Source of the DNA: CAIQPS01 sp963783835
GTDB taxonomy: Bacteria; Actinomycetota; Thermoleophilia; RBG-16-64-13
DNA: 64,000 nt
NCBI GenBank assembly: GCA_963783835.1
Contig: CAWAOX010000013.1
Location: forward strand, 124,001-188,000
Direction: 5' to 3'
Within the stretch, counting starts at the first letter, position 1, and each line of letters begins with the position of its first letter. The notes beneath the pieces were generated by a model. The model did not search any database and was not told the DNA's origin. It saw nothing but the letters and a program-made list of their open reading frames with translations. Positions 26,214 through 35,551 of this stretch are shown piece after piece. The translations under genes and the position numbers were made by a program.

Positions 26214-27011
26214 ATGAGCGACATGCGCGACATACTCGATCTTGAACGCTATCCGCTGGACAAGCCCGGTACCGCCTCTTGGGATGACCTGGTGGCGCGT
26301 TGCCGGACCGACCTTGCCCGGGAAGGTATGTACAACCTCGATGGCTTCGTAAGACCGGCAGCCCTGGCGAAGGCGCTCGAGCAAATCCGCCCCGTTTTCG
26401 ACGCGCTTTCGTTCACCCAGAGGCGCCGTCACAACATCTACTTCGCAAAAGACATCCCCGGTCTGCCGGCGGACCATCTGGCCCTCCGGACCGCCGAGAC
26501 TGTCAACCACACCGTCTGTGCCGACCAGATCACCCAGTCGGTTCCGCTGTGGATCTATGAGTGGTCTCCTTTCATCACGTTCATCGCAGTGACGATGGAG
26601 AAGGAGTCGCTCTATCCCATGCGCGACGATCTGGCACGGGTGAACCTCATGCTCTACCGCGACGGGGAGACTCTGGGCTGGCATTTCGACCGGAGCGAGT
26701 TCACCACCACCCTGCTACTGCAGGCGCCGGAAGAGGGCGGCGACTTCGTCTACCGGGCCGATCTCAGGACCGATGACGATCCGAACTACGAGGGTGTCGC
26801 CCGGCTGCTCGCCGGCGGCGACCCCGAGGTGAAGACCCTCAAGCTCAGGGCGGGCACCCTGAACGTGTTTCGGGGCAAGAACACTGCTCACATGGTCAGC
26901 ACGGTGCGTGGGACCCGCGAGCGCATCATCGCTGTGTTCTCTTACTGCGACCGTCCCGGCGTCGTCTTTTCGAAGGAAGAGCAGACCGGCTTCTACGGCC
27001 GCGCCCGTTAG
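26214..27011 (+). CDS. 2-oxoglutarate/Fe(II)-dependent oxygenase, HalD/BesD/ArpA-like
   Basis: Start ATG 26214 (GGAGGG upstream) gives 265 aa. The jelly-roll core has the metal triad HFD in LGWHFDRSEFTTTLLLQ and a distal His in GKNTAHMVSTVRG, with Arg in the RERIIAVFSY segment suited to bind 2-oxoglutarate. The family includes amino-acid halogenases in which the Asp is replaced by Gly; here Asp is kept, so hydroxylation is predicted. The preceding helix-rich half (YNLDGFVRPAALAKAL..., NHTVCADQI) fits the same family. It lies between the two tRNA-Ser repeats with no partner gene, suggesting cargo of a small integrated segment. Confidence 0.75.
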   Translation: MSDMRDILDLERYPLDKPGTASWDDLVARCRTDLAREGMYNLDGFVRPAALAKALEQIRPVFDALSFTQRRRHNIYFAKDIPGLPADHLALRTAETVNHTVCADQITQSVPLWIYEWSPFITFIAVTMEKESLYPMRDDLARVNLMLYRDGETLGWHFDRSEFTTTLLLQAPEEGGDFVYRADLRTDDDPNYEGVARLLAGGDPEVKTLKLRAGTLNVFRGKNTAHMVSTVRGTRERIIAVFSYCDRPGVVFSKEEQTGFYGRAR

Positions 27012-27225
27012 CTTCGGCGTGCCTAGCAGCCGGGTCGCGGCTGATGCGCGGCTGATCGCGGCGGGTCGGCGGGTCGGGTCGCGCCGGGCTCAGCCGACCG
27101 CCGGGCAGTGCTCCCTATGCGTTTACTTAGCGGGAGAGATGGTAGACTGCCGCCACGTGCGGTCCAGGGCCGCAGAACTGATGCAGACGCTCGTTTCGTC
27201 GACTCCGATCAGGGAGGATGGATTT

Positions 27226-27447
27226 ATGCAGCTCACGCTGACCGATGAGGAAGCCCAGGCCCTGGCAAAGGCGCTGAAAGGCCGGATCGACGCACTGCTG
27301 ATGAGTATCGTCAAGGCCGACACGCGATCCTTCAAAGACGGACTTAAACAAGAAGGCGCCTTGCTTGAGGCTGTCTATGCGCAACTCGGATGCGTGCACG
27401 AGGAATGGAGCGAGGCAAAGGGCTGTGACTTCAGACCGTCCAAGTGA
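27226..27447 (+). CDS. Small soluble helical protein, conserved-looking
   Basis: ATG 27226 after GGGAGG gives 73 aa: LTDEEAQALAKALKGRIDAL, then a segment with KADTRSFKDGLKQEGALLEAV. It resembles short hypothetical proteins with this LT.EE..ALA..L......L..EI..TD pattern. Function unknown. It ends just before the second tRNA-Ser-like repeat. Confidence 0.55.
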   Translation: MQLTLTDEEAQALAKALKGRIDALLMSIVKADTRSFKDGLKQEGALLEAVYAQLGCVHEEWSEAKGCDFRPSK

Positions 27448-27575
27448 AAAAACCCGATCTGACACCGGTGCCGACTGAGACATCACTCAGCCGAGATAGT
27501 CAAGTCGACCCAGCATGGCGATGTCTGGCGAGACGCGAAGCCTAACGGCCAAGTGTTTCTGCTTCTTTTCCCCGC

Positions 27576-27711
27576 GCCGTGCAAGCGGTAGCGGGGGTTC
27601 GAATCCCCCCCTCTCCGCTTTGGAAAGCCAAGAATCGTGGGTCGCGACCCGGTGGCCAAGGCCGGGTTTCCGCGCTCTGGGGCGAGTTCGGGGCAATTCG
27701 GGGCAAACTCG
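27576..27711 (+). repeat. Direct repeat copy B: tRNA-Ser 3'-half remnant and flank (attR-like)
   Basis: It begins with a variable-arm-like GCCGTGCAAGCGG, then an intact T arm GGGGGTTCGAATCCCCC and acceptor 3' strand CCTCTCCG, followed by the same flank as copy A (GGAAAGCCAAGAAT..., GCAAACTCG). The 5' half of a tRNA is absent, so this is a remnant, not a functional gene. Small differences from copy A show that it is not a very recent duplication. Confidence 0.65.
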
Positions 27712-28078
27712 CCGGCAGTAGATGGACGCGGGGCGTCAGACTCATCTCTGAACCGACAGTAACATAGTCAAGATTTCTGCGGCTTTTCATCGTCAACCGC
27801 GTCCTTCTAGGGACGCTGGTTATCGTTCTGGTGGCGACTGATCTAATCGTCTGGCCTCGGCGAGTCAGCGACCGTGAGGGGCCATCGGCAGACGCAACTG
27901 GAGGTCAGTCGATGGCGGCAGGCGCGTCGCGACCCGGTCCTTAGGGACACGCTGTCAACTGAATCTCTCTGCCTTTGGGGCCATTCGATGGCGACCCGCG
28001 CATAGGGTATCGGCCCGGTGGCCCTTGCGGCCGGTCCGAAGGCCGACTATCCTTTGGAACCGAGCCATGAGAAGGATC
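27712..28078. other. Gap without recognisable gene
   Basis: No convincing start-and-stop gene is seen. One plus-strand stretch (about 27785-27860) encodes a hydrophobic run VLLGTLVIVLVATDLIVWP but lacks a start codon, so it may be a truncated membrane protein or chance. Otherwise only presumed promoter DNA for the ferritin gene. Confidence 0.4.
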
Positions 28079-28117
28079 CGCAATCGATGACCATCGTGGA
28101 TTGCGTATCCCGCAATC
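28079..28117 (+). promoter_or_regulatory. Triple repeat of GATTGCG/CGCAATC before ferritin gene
   Basis: CGCAATC (28079-28085), GATTGCG (28099-28105) and CGCAATC (28111-28117) alternate in orientation; the last two form a perfect 7-bp inverted repeat with spacer TATCC. The block lies 26 bp before the ferritin start. It could be an operator for an iron- or redox-responsive regulator, or a leader hairpin. Confidence 0.4.
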
Positions 28118-28142
28118 AGTCGAGTCGCATAGGGGGTGGAAG

Positions 28143-28589
28143 ATGTCTGTTCCGTTGGAACCGGTGACCAAAGCCAGCGATGAACTCAAATCCCTGCTCA
28201 ATGACGCTATCGCCCGCGAGATCCAGGTGATCGTCCAATACATGTGGCAACACGTGCAGGTCATGGGCGTGAAGGCCTACGCCGTGAGGGACGAATTCAA
28301 GAGCGTCGCCATCGACGAGATGAAGCACGCCGAGAAGATCGCGGAGAGGCTCTGGTATCTCGGTGGAACTCCGACCACCAAGCCTTCACCCATCCAGATC
28401 GGGGAGAGCTTGAGGGATTTCCTCGAGTACGACGTTCAGGCCGAGATCGAGGCTGTCGAGATGTATCGCAAGATCATCGCGCTCGCCACCAAGGAAGGTG
28501 ACGTCACGACGGCCTTCATATTCAAACAGATCCTCGAAGACGAGGAACAGCATCACGACATCTTCACCACGATGCTAGAGGAGGTCTGA
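28143..28589 (+). CDS. Ferritin-like di-iron protein (bacterioferritin-type)
   Basis: The 148-aa four-helix protein shows LNDAIAREIQVIVQYMWQH, DEMKHAEKIAERL (ExxH), EAEIEAVEMYRKI-like and EDEEQHHDIF (ExxH), the two carboxylate-His pairs of a ferritin di-iron centre. Length and spacing match bacterioferritins, which store iron and consume peroxide; whether heme is bound cannot be seen. GGGGGTGG precedes ATG 28143. Confidence 0.8.
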   Translation: MSVPLEPVTKASDELKSLLNDAIAREIQVIVQYMWQHVQVMGVKAYAVRDEFKSVAIDEMKHAEKIAERLWYLGGTPTTKPSPIQIGESLRDFLEYDVQAEIEAVEMYRKIIALATKEGDVTTAFIFKQILEDEEQHHDIFTTMLEEV

Positions 28590-28660
28590 CCGCCGGGACC
28601 CCTCGTTTCGAAGCGTCCGGTAAGCGAGCTCCGCTGCATCCGAGGAAGGGGGGAGTCATC

Positions 28661-28780
28661 TTGCTGCGCGTCGCCGAGACCATTAGGGGCTACGGGCAGT
28701 GGGCCAGCGACGGGGAGATAGGAAAGGTCAACGACCTGTATAGAGTCACCGCCAAACTCGGTCTGAAGTCCGCCTGCTAG
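28661..28780 (+). pseudogene. PRC-barrel domain fragment
   Basis: After GAGGAAGGGGGGAG a TTG-started 39-codon frame reads LLRVAETIRGYGQWASDGEI, then GKVNDLYRVTAKLG and stops. The GY...ASDGEIGKV.DLY core is the start of a PRC-barrel domain, which normally runs to ~80 residues or more. The tail after DLY is unrelated, so the gene is truncated. The stop overlaps the end of the convergent DUF3795 gene. Confidence 0.5.
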
Positions 28781-29241
28781 GCCGCTGGGGGTCGGGGCCA
28801 GACGTTAGCGCAGTAGATACACTCCGCAGTGTGCACGCACTGCAATCCGCCGCACTGCGGACACACCCATCGCGCGCGCTCCGAATCGACGAACGCCTCG
28901 ATGCCCAGGTCTCGGATCGCCCGGAGGTTCTCGAGCATACTCATCCGGTATTTCGTGCGATACCGGGTGTCGAGACGCTTGAGGCGAGGGCATGGGAGTT
29001 CGTCGCAGCCGATGCAGAAAGCGGGCTCGCTCGAACGGCGCTTCTCGCACGTGCGGATGGTGCAGGCGAGGACTGACTTGGCCTTGCCATCGTCTCCTGC
29101 CCTGCAGCCAAGGCAACGGTTCTTGTCCCGGAGATACCCCAAGCACAGACCGCAGTTCATGCCGCAAGGTGCGACCAGTGCGGGCTCCAGCGCTTGCGGC
29201 GACAGCTTCTCCCCATGATGCGAAGGCAGATTTGTCGTCAC
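28777..29241 (-). CDS. DUF3795 cysteine-rich protein
   Basis: A 154-residue protein (GTG 29241 assumed; upstream frame is open but not protein-like). It contains CGMNCGLCLGYLRDKNRCLG, CTIRTC, CIGCDELPCPRL and a C-terminal CPQCGG...CIYC. These cysteine clusters are typical of DUF3795, likely binding zinc or an Fe-S cluster. The C-terminal zinc-ribbon-like part is an addition to the family core. Function unknown. No clear RBS at the chosen start. Confidence 0.7.
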   Translation of the reverse strand: MTTNLPSHHGEKLSPQALEPALVAPCGMNCGLCLGYLRDKNRCLGCRAGDDGKAKSVLACTIRTCEKRRSSEPAFCIGCDELPCPRLKRLDTRYRTKYRMSMLENLRAIRDLGIEAFVDSERARWVCPQCGGLQCVHTAECIYCANVWPRPPAA

Positions 29242-29344
29242 GACATTGCGGCAGACGTGGACCGCGAGGCCCAAATGAAGCGCGTGCGACGCCGGCCGGA
29301 CTCTATCCTGCTCGCCCTTCTGGCGGTTTCGGTCACCAGACTGG

Positions 29345-30652
29345 TCATTGCTCGTTCTGACCAGGATGGCCTCTCCGACCCGCCCCGGGCTCGCGCACGA
29401 ACAACAGGACAAGCGCGGCGCCAAGCGTCATCAGCAGAGCGCTGATCCCGAACGTCCCCACCGCGGCGAACCGCTCGTAGATCCAACCGCCCACGAGCGG
29501 ACCGATCACCCCGCCCAGTGCCGCGGCGGCGGTGTAGTATCCCAGCGCCGTACCCTCGTGGTCGCGGCCCGCGACGTCGGTCACCAGTGCCTCCTCCGCG
29601 GGGATCGCCGCCGCGAAAACCGCTGCCTCGAGCACCCACAGTATCGCCAGAGGCCAGAGCGACTGTACGAACGGGACAGCTGCGATAACCAGACCGCCCA
29701 CTATCAGCGCGACTACTATCGGCGGGCGCCGCCCAATGCGGTCGCTGACCCCACCCAGCCGGGAGGGCAGCACCGACCCGGCAACGGCCGCCGGCAAGAA
29801 GGCCAGGGCAAGCGTGAGGAGGTTGGTCGAGACGTTGTCGTTCAGGTACTGCATGAAGATCGCGCTCGGGAGGGCAATGGCACCCGCCGTCAACACGGTG
29901 ATCCCCATGAAAACGCGCAGCTGGCCGGAGAGGCGCCATGTCCTATCCTTGACAGCCTGTCGATCCTTCGGAGCCTCAGGCGACTCCTCAGCGCGGCCCT
30001 CTTGGCGACGAAGGGTCTCGGGAACATTGCGCCATACGACCGCGGCCGCGATAAGCGTGGCGACGGCATATCCGAGGGAGAGTAGGCGCCACCCGCCTAC
30101 GAGTGTCAGCCCTTCCCCGATGTTGACGCGGTCGAGCAGGCGAAGCAAGGCGAAGCCCACCAGAGACCCGATGAGGGTACCGCGAAAGGCCGTTTCTTCG
30201 ATGCGTCCATATTCCTTGCCACGGCCGTCCACAGGCGCCAGGTCGGACACGATGGCCAGGGCCGCCAGCCACGTCAGCCCCGATCCCACGCCCTGCGCCA
30301 ATTGGGCGAGATACAGCCCTCCCACCCCGGATGCAAGCCCAAAGACCACGTTTGACGCAGCGTATCCCAGGAGGCCGGCGAGGATGAAGGGCCGCCGGCC
30401 GAAACGATCCAACCCACGTCCGATGATCGGCTGAGTGACGACGACGATCAACGAGTAGGCGGAGAAGAGCCCACCGATCGCGAGGGCGCCGGCCCCCATC
30501 TCGCGGGCGATGAGGGGCAGGCCGAGTGCCAGCATGCCGAAGGGAAGGGAGGCGAGAAGCATGCCAAGTCGCAGGCTCCGTAGGTGCCGGTCGTTGGTCG
30601 AGGTCTTCTTGTTGCCCGCCGCGTCGGGTGCTCCAGATGTAGCTGTCGTCAT
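29345..30652 (-). CDS. MFS exporter (multidrug-type)
   Basis: The 435-aa protein has 12 helices, the motif GRGLDRFGRRPFILAGLLGY between helices 2 and 3, and the mirrored SRLGGVSDRIGRRPPIVVA in the second half. The segment GVGSGLTWLAALAIVSDLAP matches drug:proton antiporter-type MFS proteins. Start ATG 30652. The gene for the DUF3795 protein lies 103 bp downstream on the same strand. Substrate unknown. Confidence 0.8.
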   Translation of the reverse strand: MTTATSGAPDAAGNKKTSTNDRHLRSLRLGMLLASLPFGMLALGLPLIAREMGAGALAIGGLFSAYSLIVVVTQPIIGRGLDRFGRRPFILAGLLGYAASNVVFGLASGVGGLYLAQLAQGVGSGLTWLAALAIVSDLAPVDGRGKEYGRIEETAFRGTLIGSLVGFALLRLLDRVNIGEGLTLVGGWRLLSLGYAVATLIAAAVVWRNVPETLRRQEGRAEESPEAPKDRQAVKDRTWRLSGQLRVFMGITVLTAGAIALPSAIFMQYLNDNVSTNLLTLALAFLPAAVAGSVLPSRLGGVSDRIGRRPPIVVALIVGGLVIAAVPFVQSLWPLAILWVLEAAVFAAAIPAEEALVTDVAGRDHEGTALGYYTAAAALGGVIGPLVGGWIYERFAAVGTFGISALLMTLGAALVLLFVREPGAGRRGHPGQNEQ

Positions 30653-30760
30653 CGCTCGCTACTTCCACTCAGGGGTCGACCCCACGGAACGAGACCGGTA
30701 GCGGACATGCCGCGGGGCCGGCAGGAGAACCCCGTCGTCTTTGGTGCTAAACGGCGACAT

Positions 30761-30820
30761 ATGCCGACATGTGGCACGGAGAACGACCCAGCTGCAGAGT
30801 TCTGCGCCAACAGCCCCTCA
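30761..30820 (+). pseudogene. Zinc-ribbon N-terminal fragment
   Basis: ATG 30761 begins MPTCGTENDPAAEFCANS, close to the zinc-ribbon consensus CPNCGxENPxxAKFCxxCG, but the first and last cysteines are altered and the frame soon becomes non-protein-like. It is probably a degraded fragment of a zinc-ribbon gene. Confidence 0.35.
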
Positions 30821-30899
30821 GTGGGAGCGGCGAACGTTCACGTGCACGCCCGCGGCCGCAGCGAGGTATCCCATCGCCAAAGCGAGCGGGACTCCGCGT

Positions 30900-31796
30900 T
30901 CAATCATCCAGTTTCCGTAGTGTGGTGGCGTTTTGGGGGTGAGTAGCACCGCCCTCTTCGAGGTCCGAGCCAGCTGGCGAAGCGCTCGCGGCCAGAGACC
31001 AAGTGGGTCTTGTTGCGACGAGGCGGATTCGCGCTAGGTACATGGTCTGCCCGACCACGAACGACCTCCTCAGCCTGTAGTGAGGGTCCACTCGCGCATC
31101 GGGTATGAAGTGCGAGACGAACGCCTCAGGCACGTAGTAGACGGAAAGCCGTCCACCCGCATGCTCCCAAAGCCGTTCCATCACCTCGGCGTCTTCGGCA
31201 AAGCCGAGCGCTTCGCCCTTCATGCCCAACTCGGTGTCGAACCCGCCGGCTCCGAGCAGTGTCGTGCGGAGGAAGGCCACGTTCAGACCGTAGAAGTAAT
31301 CCGAGCGGTCCAGGAACCGCGGAGCCTCCCCCCACGAAGCGGTCTCGTAGGCATCTTTGTACCAGGACGGTCTCCGCCCCAGAAGGAGGGGAAAAGCCGG
31401 TCCTCCGACGACGTGGGGGGCGGGTTCCACCCGCTCGAAGGCCCGGACTATGAGTCTCAACCAGTCGGGGGACGCGAGAGCGTCATCATCGATGTAGGCC
31501 ACGATGCTCCCGCGGGCGGCCTCGAGCCCGGCGTTTTTGGCGTGAGAGAGTCCCTGGCGGGCCTCGAACAAATAGCGGACCTCAGGGACCGCGGCAGGTC
31601 GCCTGCCCGCTGCCGGCCGCCCGGGCGCCATTCGTTCGACCGTTTGCCGCGTTGCGTCGGTGGAGTTATTGTCGACAACGATGATCTCGAACTGGGCCGG
31701 GTGCAGCGTCTGCCGTAGCAGCGCGCCAAGATTGCGTCGCAGGAGATCGGCGCGTTCATACGTGGGGATAACGACGGAGACCAGCGGCGTGTCCAT
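30900..31796 (-). CDS. Glycosyltransferase family 2
   Basis: The 298-aa protein has a GT-A fold: LVSVVIPTYERADLL, IIVVDNNSTDAT, ARQGLSHAKNAGLEAARG and the metal-binding AYIDDDA. The C-terminal portion (GGFDTELGMKGEALGFAEDA) matches sugar transferases for surface polysaccharides. An ATG overlaps its stop and opens a short hydrophobic frame (MIERGVPLALAMGYLAAAAG) that ends after 29 codons, perhaps the truncated next gene. Divergent from the radical SAM gene with only 20 bp between starts. Confidence 0.85.
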   Translation of the reverse strand: MDTPLVSVVIPTYERADLLRRNLGALLRQTLHPAQFEIIVVDNNSTDATRQTVERMAPGRPAAGRRPAAVPEVRYLFEARQGLSHAKNAGLEAARGSIVAYIDDDALASPDWLRLIVRAFERVEPAPHVVGGPAFPLLLGRRPSWYKDAYETASWGEAPRFLDRSDYFYGLNVAFLRTTLLGAGGFDTELGMKGEALGFAEDAEVMERLWEHAGGRLSVYYVPEAFVSHFIPDARVDPHYRLRRSFVVGQTMYLARIRLVATRPTWSLAASASPAGSDLEEGGATHPQNATTLRKLDD

Positions 31797-31816
31797 CTGT
31801 TCGGTATTCTCTCCCC

Positions 31817-32900
31817 ATGGAGACTGCGAGTCGCCTCAATCATAGCGGAAGTATCTTCGCTGCCTACCGCCGGTACTTCCCCAGATGGCCGAGTGCCATC
31901 GATATCGAGTTGACCAATCGCTGCAATCTGAGTTGTCCCAGTTGCTGGTTCCACGGCGAGAACGGGGTCGGCGATCGGTACCGCGGCGAGGAACTGGACA
32001 CCAGCGAGGTCCTACGATTCATCGACCAAGTGGCGCCTCGAAGGCCATCTCTCTACTTCGGCGGGGCAGAGCCTTTGCTCAGAGAAGACTTCCTGACTAT
32101 TGCGACCCACGTGAAGTCCCGCGGCCTGCCGATGGCGTTCACGACCAACGGCACTCTTCTGACGCCGGATACGAGCGAAAAGTTGGTCGCGGCGGAGATC
32201 GAAGATATCAGCCTCTCGATTGACGGACCCGAGGAAGTCCACGACCAGTTGCGTGGGCAAGGCAACTTCAACAAGGCCGTCTCCAACCTGTGCCATCTCA
32301 TTGACTACAGGCAGGCGCGCAGTGCGGAGCGGCCGTTGGTCACCGTCAACATCACAGTCAACCCGGCGGTCGTCGGCCGTCTGGGCGAAACGATCAGGTC
32401 CATCCGTGGTGCCACCGAGGACAGAGTGGATTCATATAGGATCCATCACTTGTGGTTCATAAGCCCGGACGAATTGCGGCTTCATCAGGCGGCCGTTCGC
32501 AAGGCTCTGGGCTGCTCCGCCCCCGGTGCTCGGGGCCCATCGGCTGTCGTCATCCCACGCGATCGCCGTTGGCGCGTTGTCCGAGGAGATCTCTCGATTG
32601 AGAGGGTTGAACAAAGTGACATTCTTCCCGGATCTGTCGGGAGAAGAGATCCGGGAGTTCTATGCGGAGGGGCGCCCGGGGACGAGAAGGTGTAGGGCGC
32701 CTTTTCGCTCGGTGGTTGTCAAACCAAACGGTGAAGTGCGATTCTGCCCGGACGAGTGGATCGACGACTACGTGCTGGGCAACATCCGCGAAGCCAGCCT
32801 GGAGGAGATCTGGCGGAGTCGGCGGGCGCGACGCTTTCGGCGGGCCCTCTTGTTGAGGGGCTCCTTCCCGGGGTGCAGGAGATGCAGTTGGCTAGGGTGA
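31817..32900 (+). CDS. Radical SAM/SPASM enzyme (one frameshift)
   Basis: The radical SAM domain begins IDIELTNRCNLSCPSCWF, with CxxxCxxC for the 4Fe-4S cluster, and continues FGGAEPLLREDF and SIDGPEEVHDQLRG. Near 32520 the frame shifts by +1, apparently in a short C or G run; the continuation has SVVVKPNGEVRFCPDEWIDD and CRRCSW, a SPASM-type auxiliary cluster domain. Combined length ~360 aa is normal. It is the first gene of a set with a phosphodiesterase and a GT2 and is divergent from another GT2, so modification of a surface glycan or glycolipid is likely. The target is unknown. Confidence 0.75.
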
Positions 32901-34518
32901 GAATCCTTTTCCTGGTCATAGACGCGGGGGACAGGGAACTTCTCCAGGGGTGGGCCGCGGACGGGACCCTGCCGGCCCTCCAGCAGTTCCTCTCCAGGAG
33001 TCTGGTCGGAGATACGGCGAACGTAGATGGGCTCTATGAGGGTTCCACCTGGCCCTCCTTCTACACCGGCGTGAACCCAGCGCGGCATGGTTTTCACCGG
33101 CTGACGCAGATCGAACCCGGGACGTACGAGTTCCGGCCCCGCCTACCTGGTGAGTTCGTCCATCAGGAACCCTTCTGGAACCGCCTGAGCAAGGGCTGGT
33201 CGGAAAGTGGCCGTCCTGGACGTTCCCCTAGCCGGGATATCGGAGGGCCTGGACGGGATCCAGATGGTCGAATGGGGTTCCCACGACGCGGCCTACGGAT
33301 TCCAGGCATGGCCTCCAGGATTGAAGCCCGACGTCCTCAAACGCTTCGGGGAGCATCCGGCGCCTGTCTCTTGCGATTCGATCGGGAGATCTCCTCGGGA
33401 CTTCCGCCGGTTCACGGACCGGCTGATCGCGGGCGTGGAGAAGAAGCGCGACCTCACCCTCCACTACCTGGAACAAGACGACTGGGACCTTTTTGTCCAG
33501 GTATTCACCGAGGGACACTGTACTGGCCATCAATGCTGGCATCTGCACGACCCCGCTCATCCCGACTACAGCCCGGACGTTGCGGCGCTCACCGGGGACC
33601 CGCTCCGGGAAGTGTACGTGGCTATCGATCGCGCCATCGGAGAGATCCTGGCGTCGGGTGGACGCCGACACGGTCGTCTTCTTTCTCGCTTCGCACGGCA
33701 TGGCCCACAACGTAGGTGCGGACTTCCTGCTCGAGGAGATCCTGGCGAGGTTGGGGGCGGTGAAGAGGCGGCCCGCCGCCGCGCCGACTGTCACGGCGGG
33801 TCGCGCGCCACTGTGGGCCGCGCTTGACCCCGTTGTCGCGGCGCACGGTCTGTGGCGGAGACTACCTCGTCCGGTCCGAGCGGCGCTCAAACCGGCTCTA
33901 CTCCCCCTCTACAGGTCCCTCGGGCGCGGGGCGGCCGGGCCAGGCCCGGTCCCGCTGTCCGCCAGGCTGGATCTGGCCCGCAGCCTGTGTTTCCCGCACA
34001 GCAACGGCGGTCTTGTGAGCGGCATCCGGGTGAATCTGCGCGGGCGCGAGCCGCTGGGGCTCGTGGAGCCGGGGCAAGGAGTGGAGGACTTCTGCCGGCA
34101 GTTGACCGCCGATCTTCTGGACATCGTTCATGTGGCGAGTGGGAAGCCGATGGTGAAGCGGGTCATAAGGACATCCGCTCTCTACCAGGGCGAGTATCTC
34201 GACCACCTGCCGGACCTGCTTGTGGAATGGAGCGAAGAAGTGCGGGTGGGCAGCAAGGCGGTGCGGGACGATGCCTCCTGCCGCATCCAAGTGACCTCGG
34301 GCAAGATTGGGATGGTCGAAGGCGAATACACCTACTGCCGGACGGGCGACCACCGGCCAGGGGGACTGTTCGCCGTGGCCGGTCCCGGCATCCCCCCGGG
34401 AAGGCTGGAGCGGACTGTGTCCATCATGGATTTTGCGCCCACCTTGTTGAACTGGTTCGGTATAGTGCATGACGATATGGACGGACGGCCTATCTTCGAA
34501 ATATGGGGTGTCAAGTGA
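32882..34518 (+). CDS. Alkaline phosphatase superfamily nucleotide phosphodiesterase/pyrophosphatase (two frameshifts)
   Basis: ATG 32882 (or GTG 32897, which overlaps the previous stop as GTGA). The first segment has FLVIDAGDRELLQGW and GSTWPSFYTGVNPARHG, with the catalytic Thr/Ser region; the second has VAVLDVPLAG and GHCTGHQCWHLHDP; the third has TVVFFLASHGMAHNVGADF and GDHRPGGLFAVAGPG. These are metal-binding blocks of type I phosphodiesterases. Removing one G from GGG at 33193 and one G from GGG at 33655 joins all three smoothly, so it is likely intact in reality. Role: hydrolysis of a phosphodiester in surface-polymer metabolism is inferred. Confidence 0.75.
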
Positions 34519-35551
34519 TGGGGCTGACCGTCTCAGTGGTGATTCCGACCTACAATCGGGCGGAGCTCCTGGCGCGCGCCCTGCGCTCGGTGCTCCCCGA
34601 GTGTCAACCCGGGGACGAAGTCATCGTGGTAGACGACGGGTCCAGCGACGACACGGAGGCGGTGGTCCGGGCCTTCGGTCCGCCGGTCCGCTATCTTGCC
34701 GGGGAGCATCGCGGGGCGGGCGCCGCCCGCAACACGGGCATCGGGGCGGCGACCGGTGACCTCGTGGCTTTTCTCGACGACGATGATGAGTGGATGCCGG
34801 GGAAGCTCTCCTGGCAACGGGCGATCCTCCAGCAGTTTCCCGACATCCTGTTCCTCTTCAGCGACTTCGGGAGCAAGAAGGACTGGTCGGGCGAGGTATC
34901 TCATCACAGCCTGTCCACCTGGCGCCGTGAACCGGGATATGAGAAGCGCCCCTGGGAGGCCATCCTCGGACCAGGTGTGGCCTCCGCCGAGCATCGCTGG
35001 GATGCCGTCCTCCGCCCCGCCCTTCACGCTCTACGTAGGACGCCTCTACGAGGCGCTGATCCACGGTTGGTATGTCTGCATGATCACACTCATCGCCCGC
35101 CGGGCCGAAGCCGGCGACGCCCTGTACTTCCCGGAAGACGTCCCTACCTTCGAAAATGAAGAGTGCTTTGCCCGGCTGGCGAAGCGAGGAGTCGCTGCCT
35201 ACATGGACTGCGAAACGGCCTGGCAGCACCAACATTCGGAGGGGCGCCTCTCAGAATGCTGATGTGGCGACACGCGCAGACACGGCGGTGAAGATCATCG
35301 AGCGTGTCTGGGGAGAAGATGAGGAGTATCTGCGCCTCCACCGAGACGAGTTCGAGACTGCTATAGATAGCCATCGCGTGCAGAAAGTGCGCTATCTGTT
35401 GGGGAGAGGCCGGAGACAGGAAGCCATCCAGGAACTGGACCGGATGTCCCACAAGCCCTCGTCCTATTCTCTCTTGGCCCACCTCCCAAGCGCATTGGTC
35501 GGCCTCGCCGCCGGCCTCCGGCGGCGCCAGATTCAGCGTGATATGGTGTGA
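34518..35551 (+). CDS. Glycosyltransferase family 2 (two frameshifts)
   Basis: ATG 34518 overlaps the phosphodiesterase stop (ATGA). The GT-A core is clear: VSVVIPTYNRAELLARALRS, EVIVVDDGSSDDTEAVVRA, GAGAARNTGIGAATGDLVAF and LDDDDEWMPGKL. A +1 shift near 34975 leads to TLYVGRLYEALIHGWYVC and FPEDVPTFENEECFARLA; a second in GGGG at 35241 leads to VKIIERVWGEDEEYLRLHRD. Together ~343 aa, usual for the family. It closes the radical SAM/phosphodiesterase/GT operon. Confidence 0.75.
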
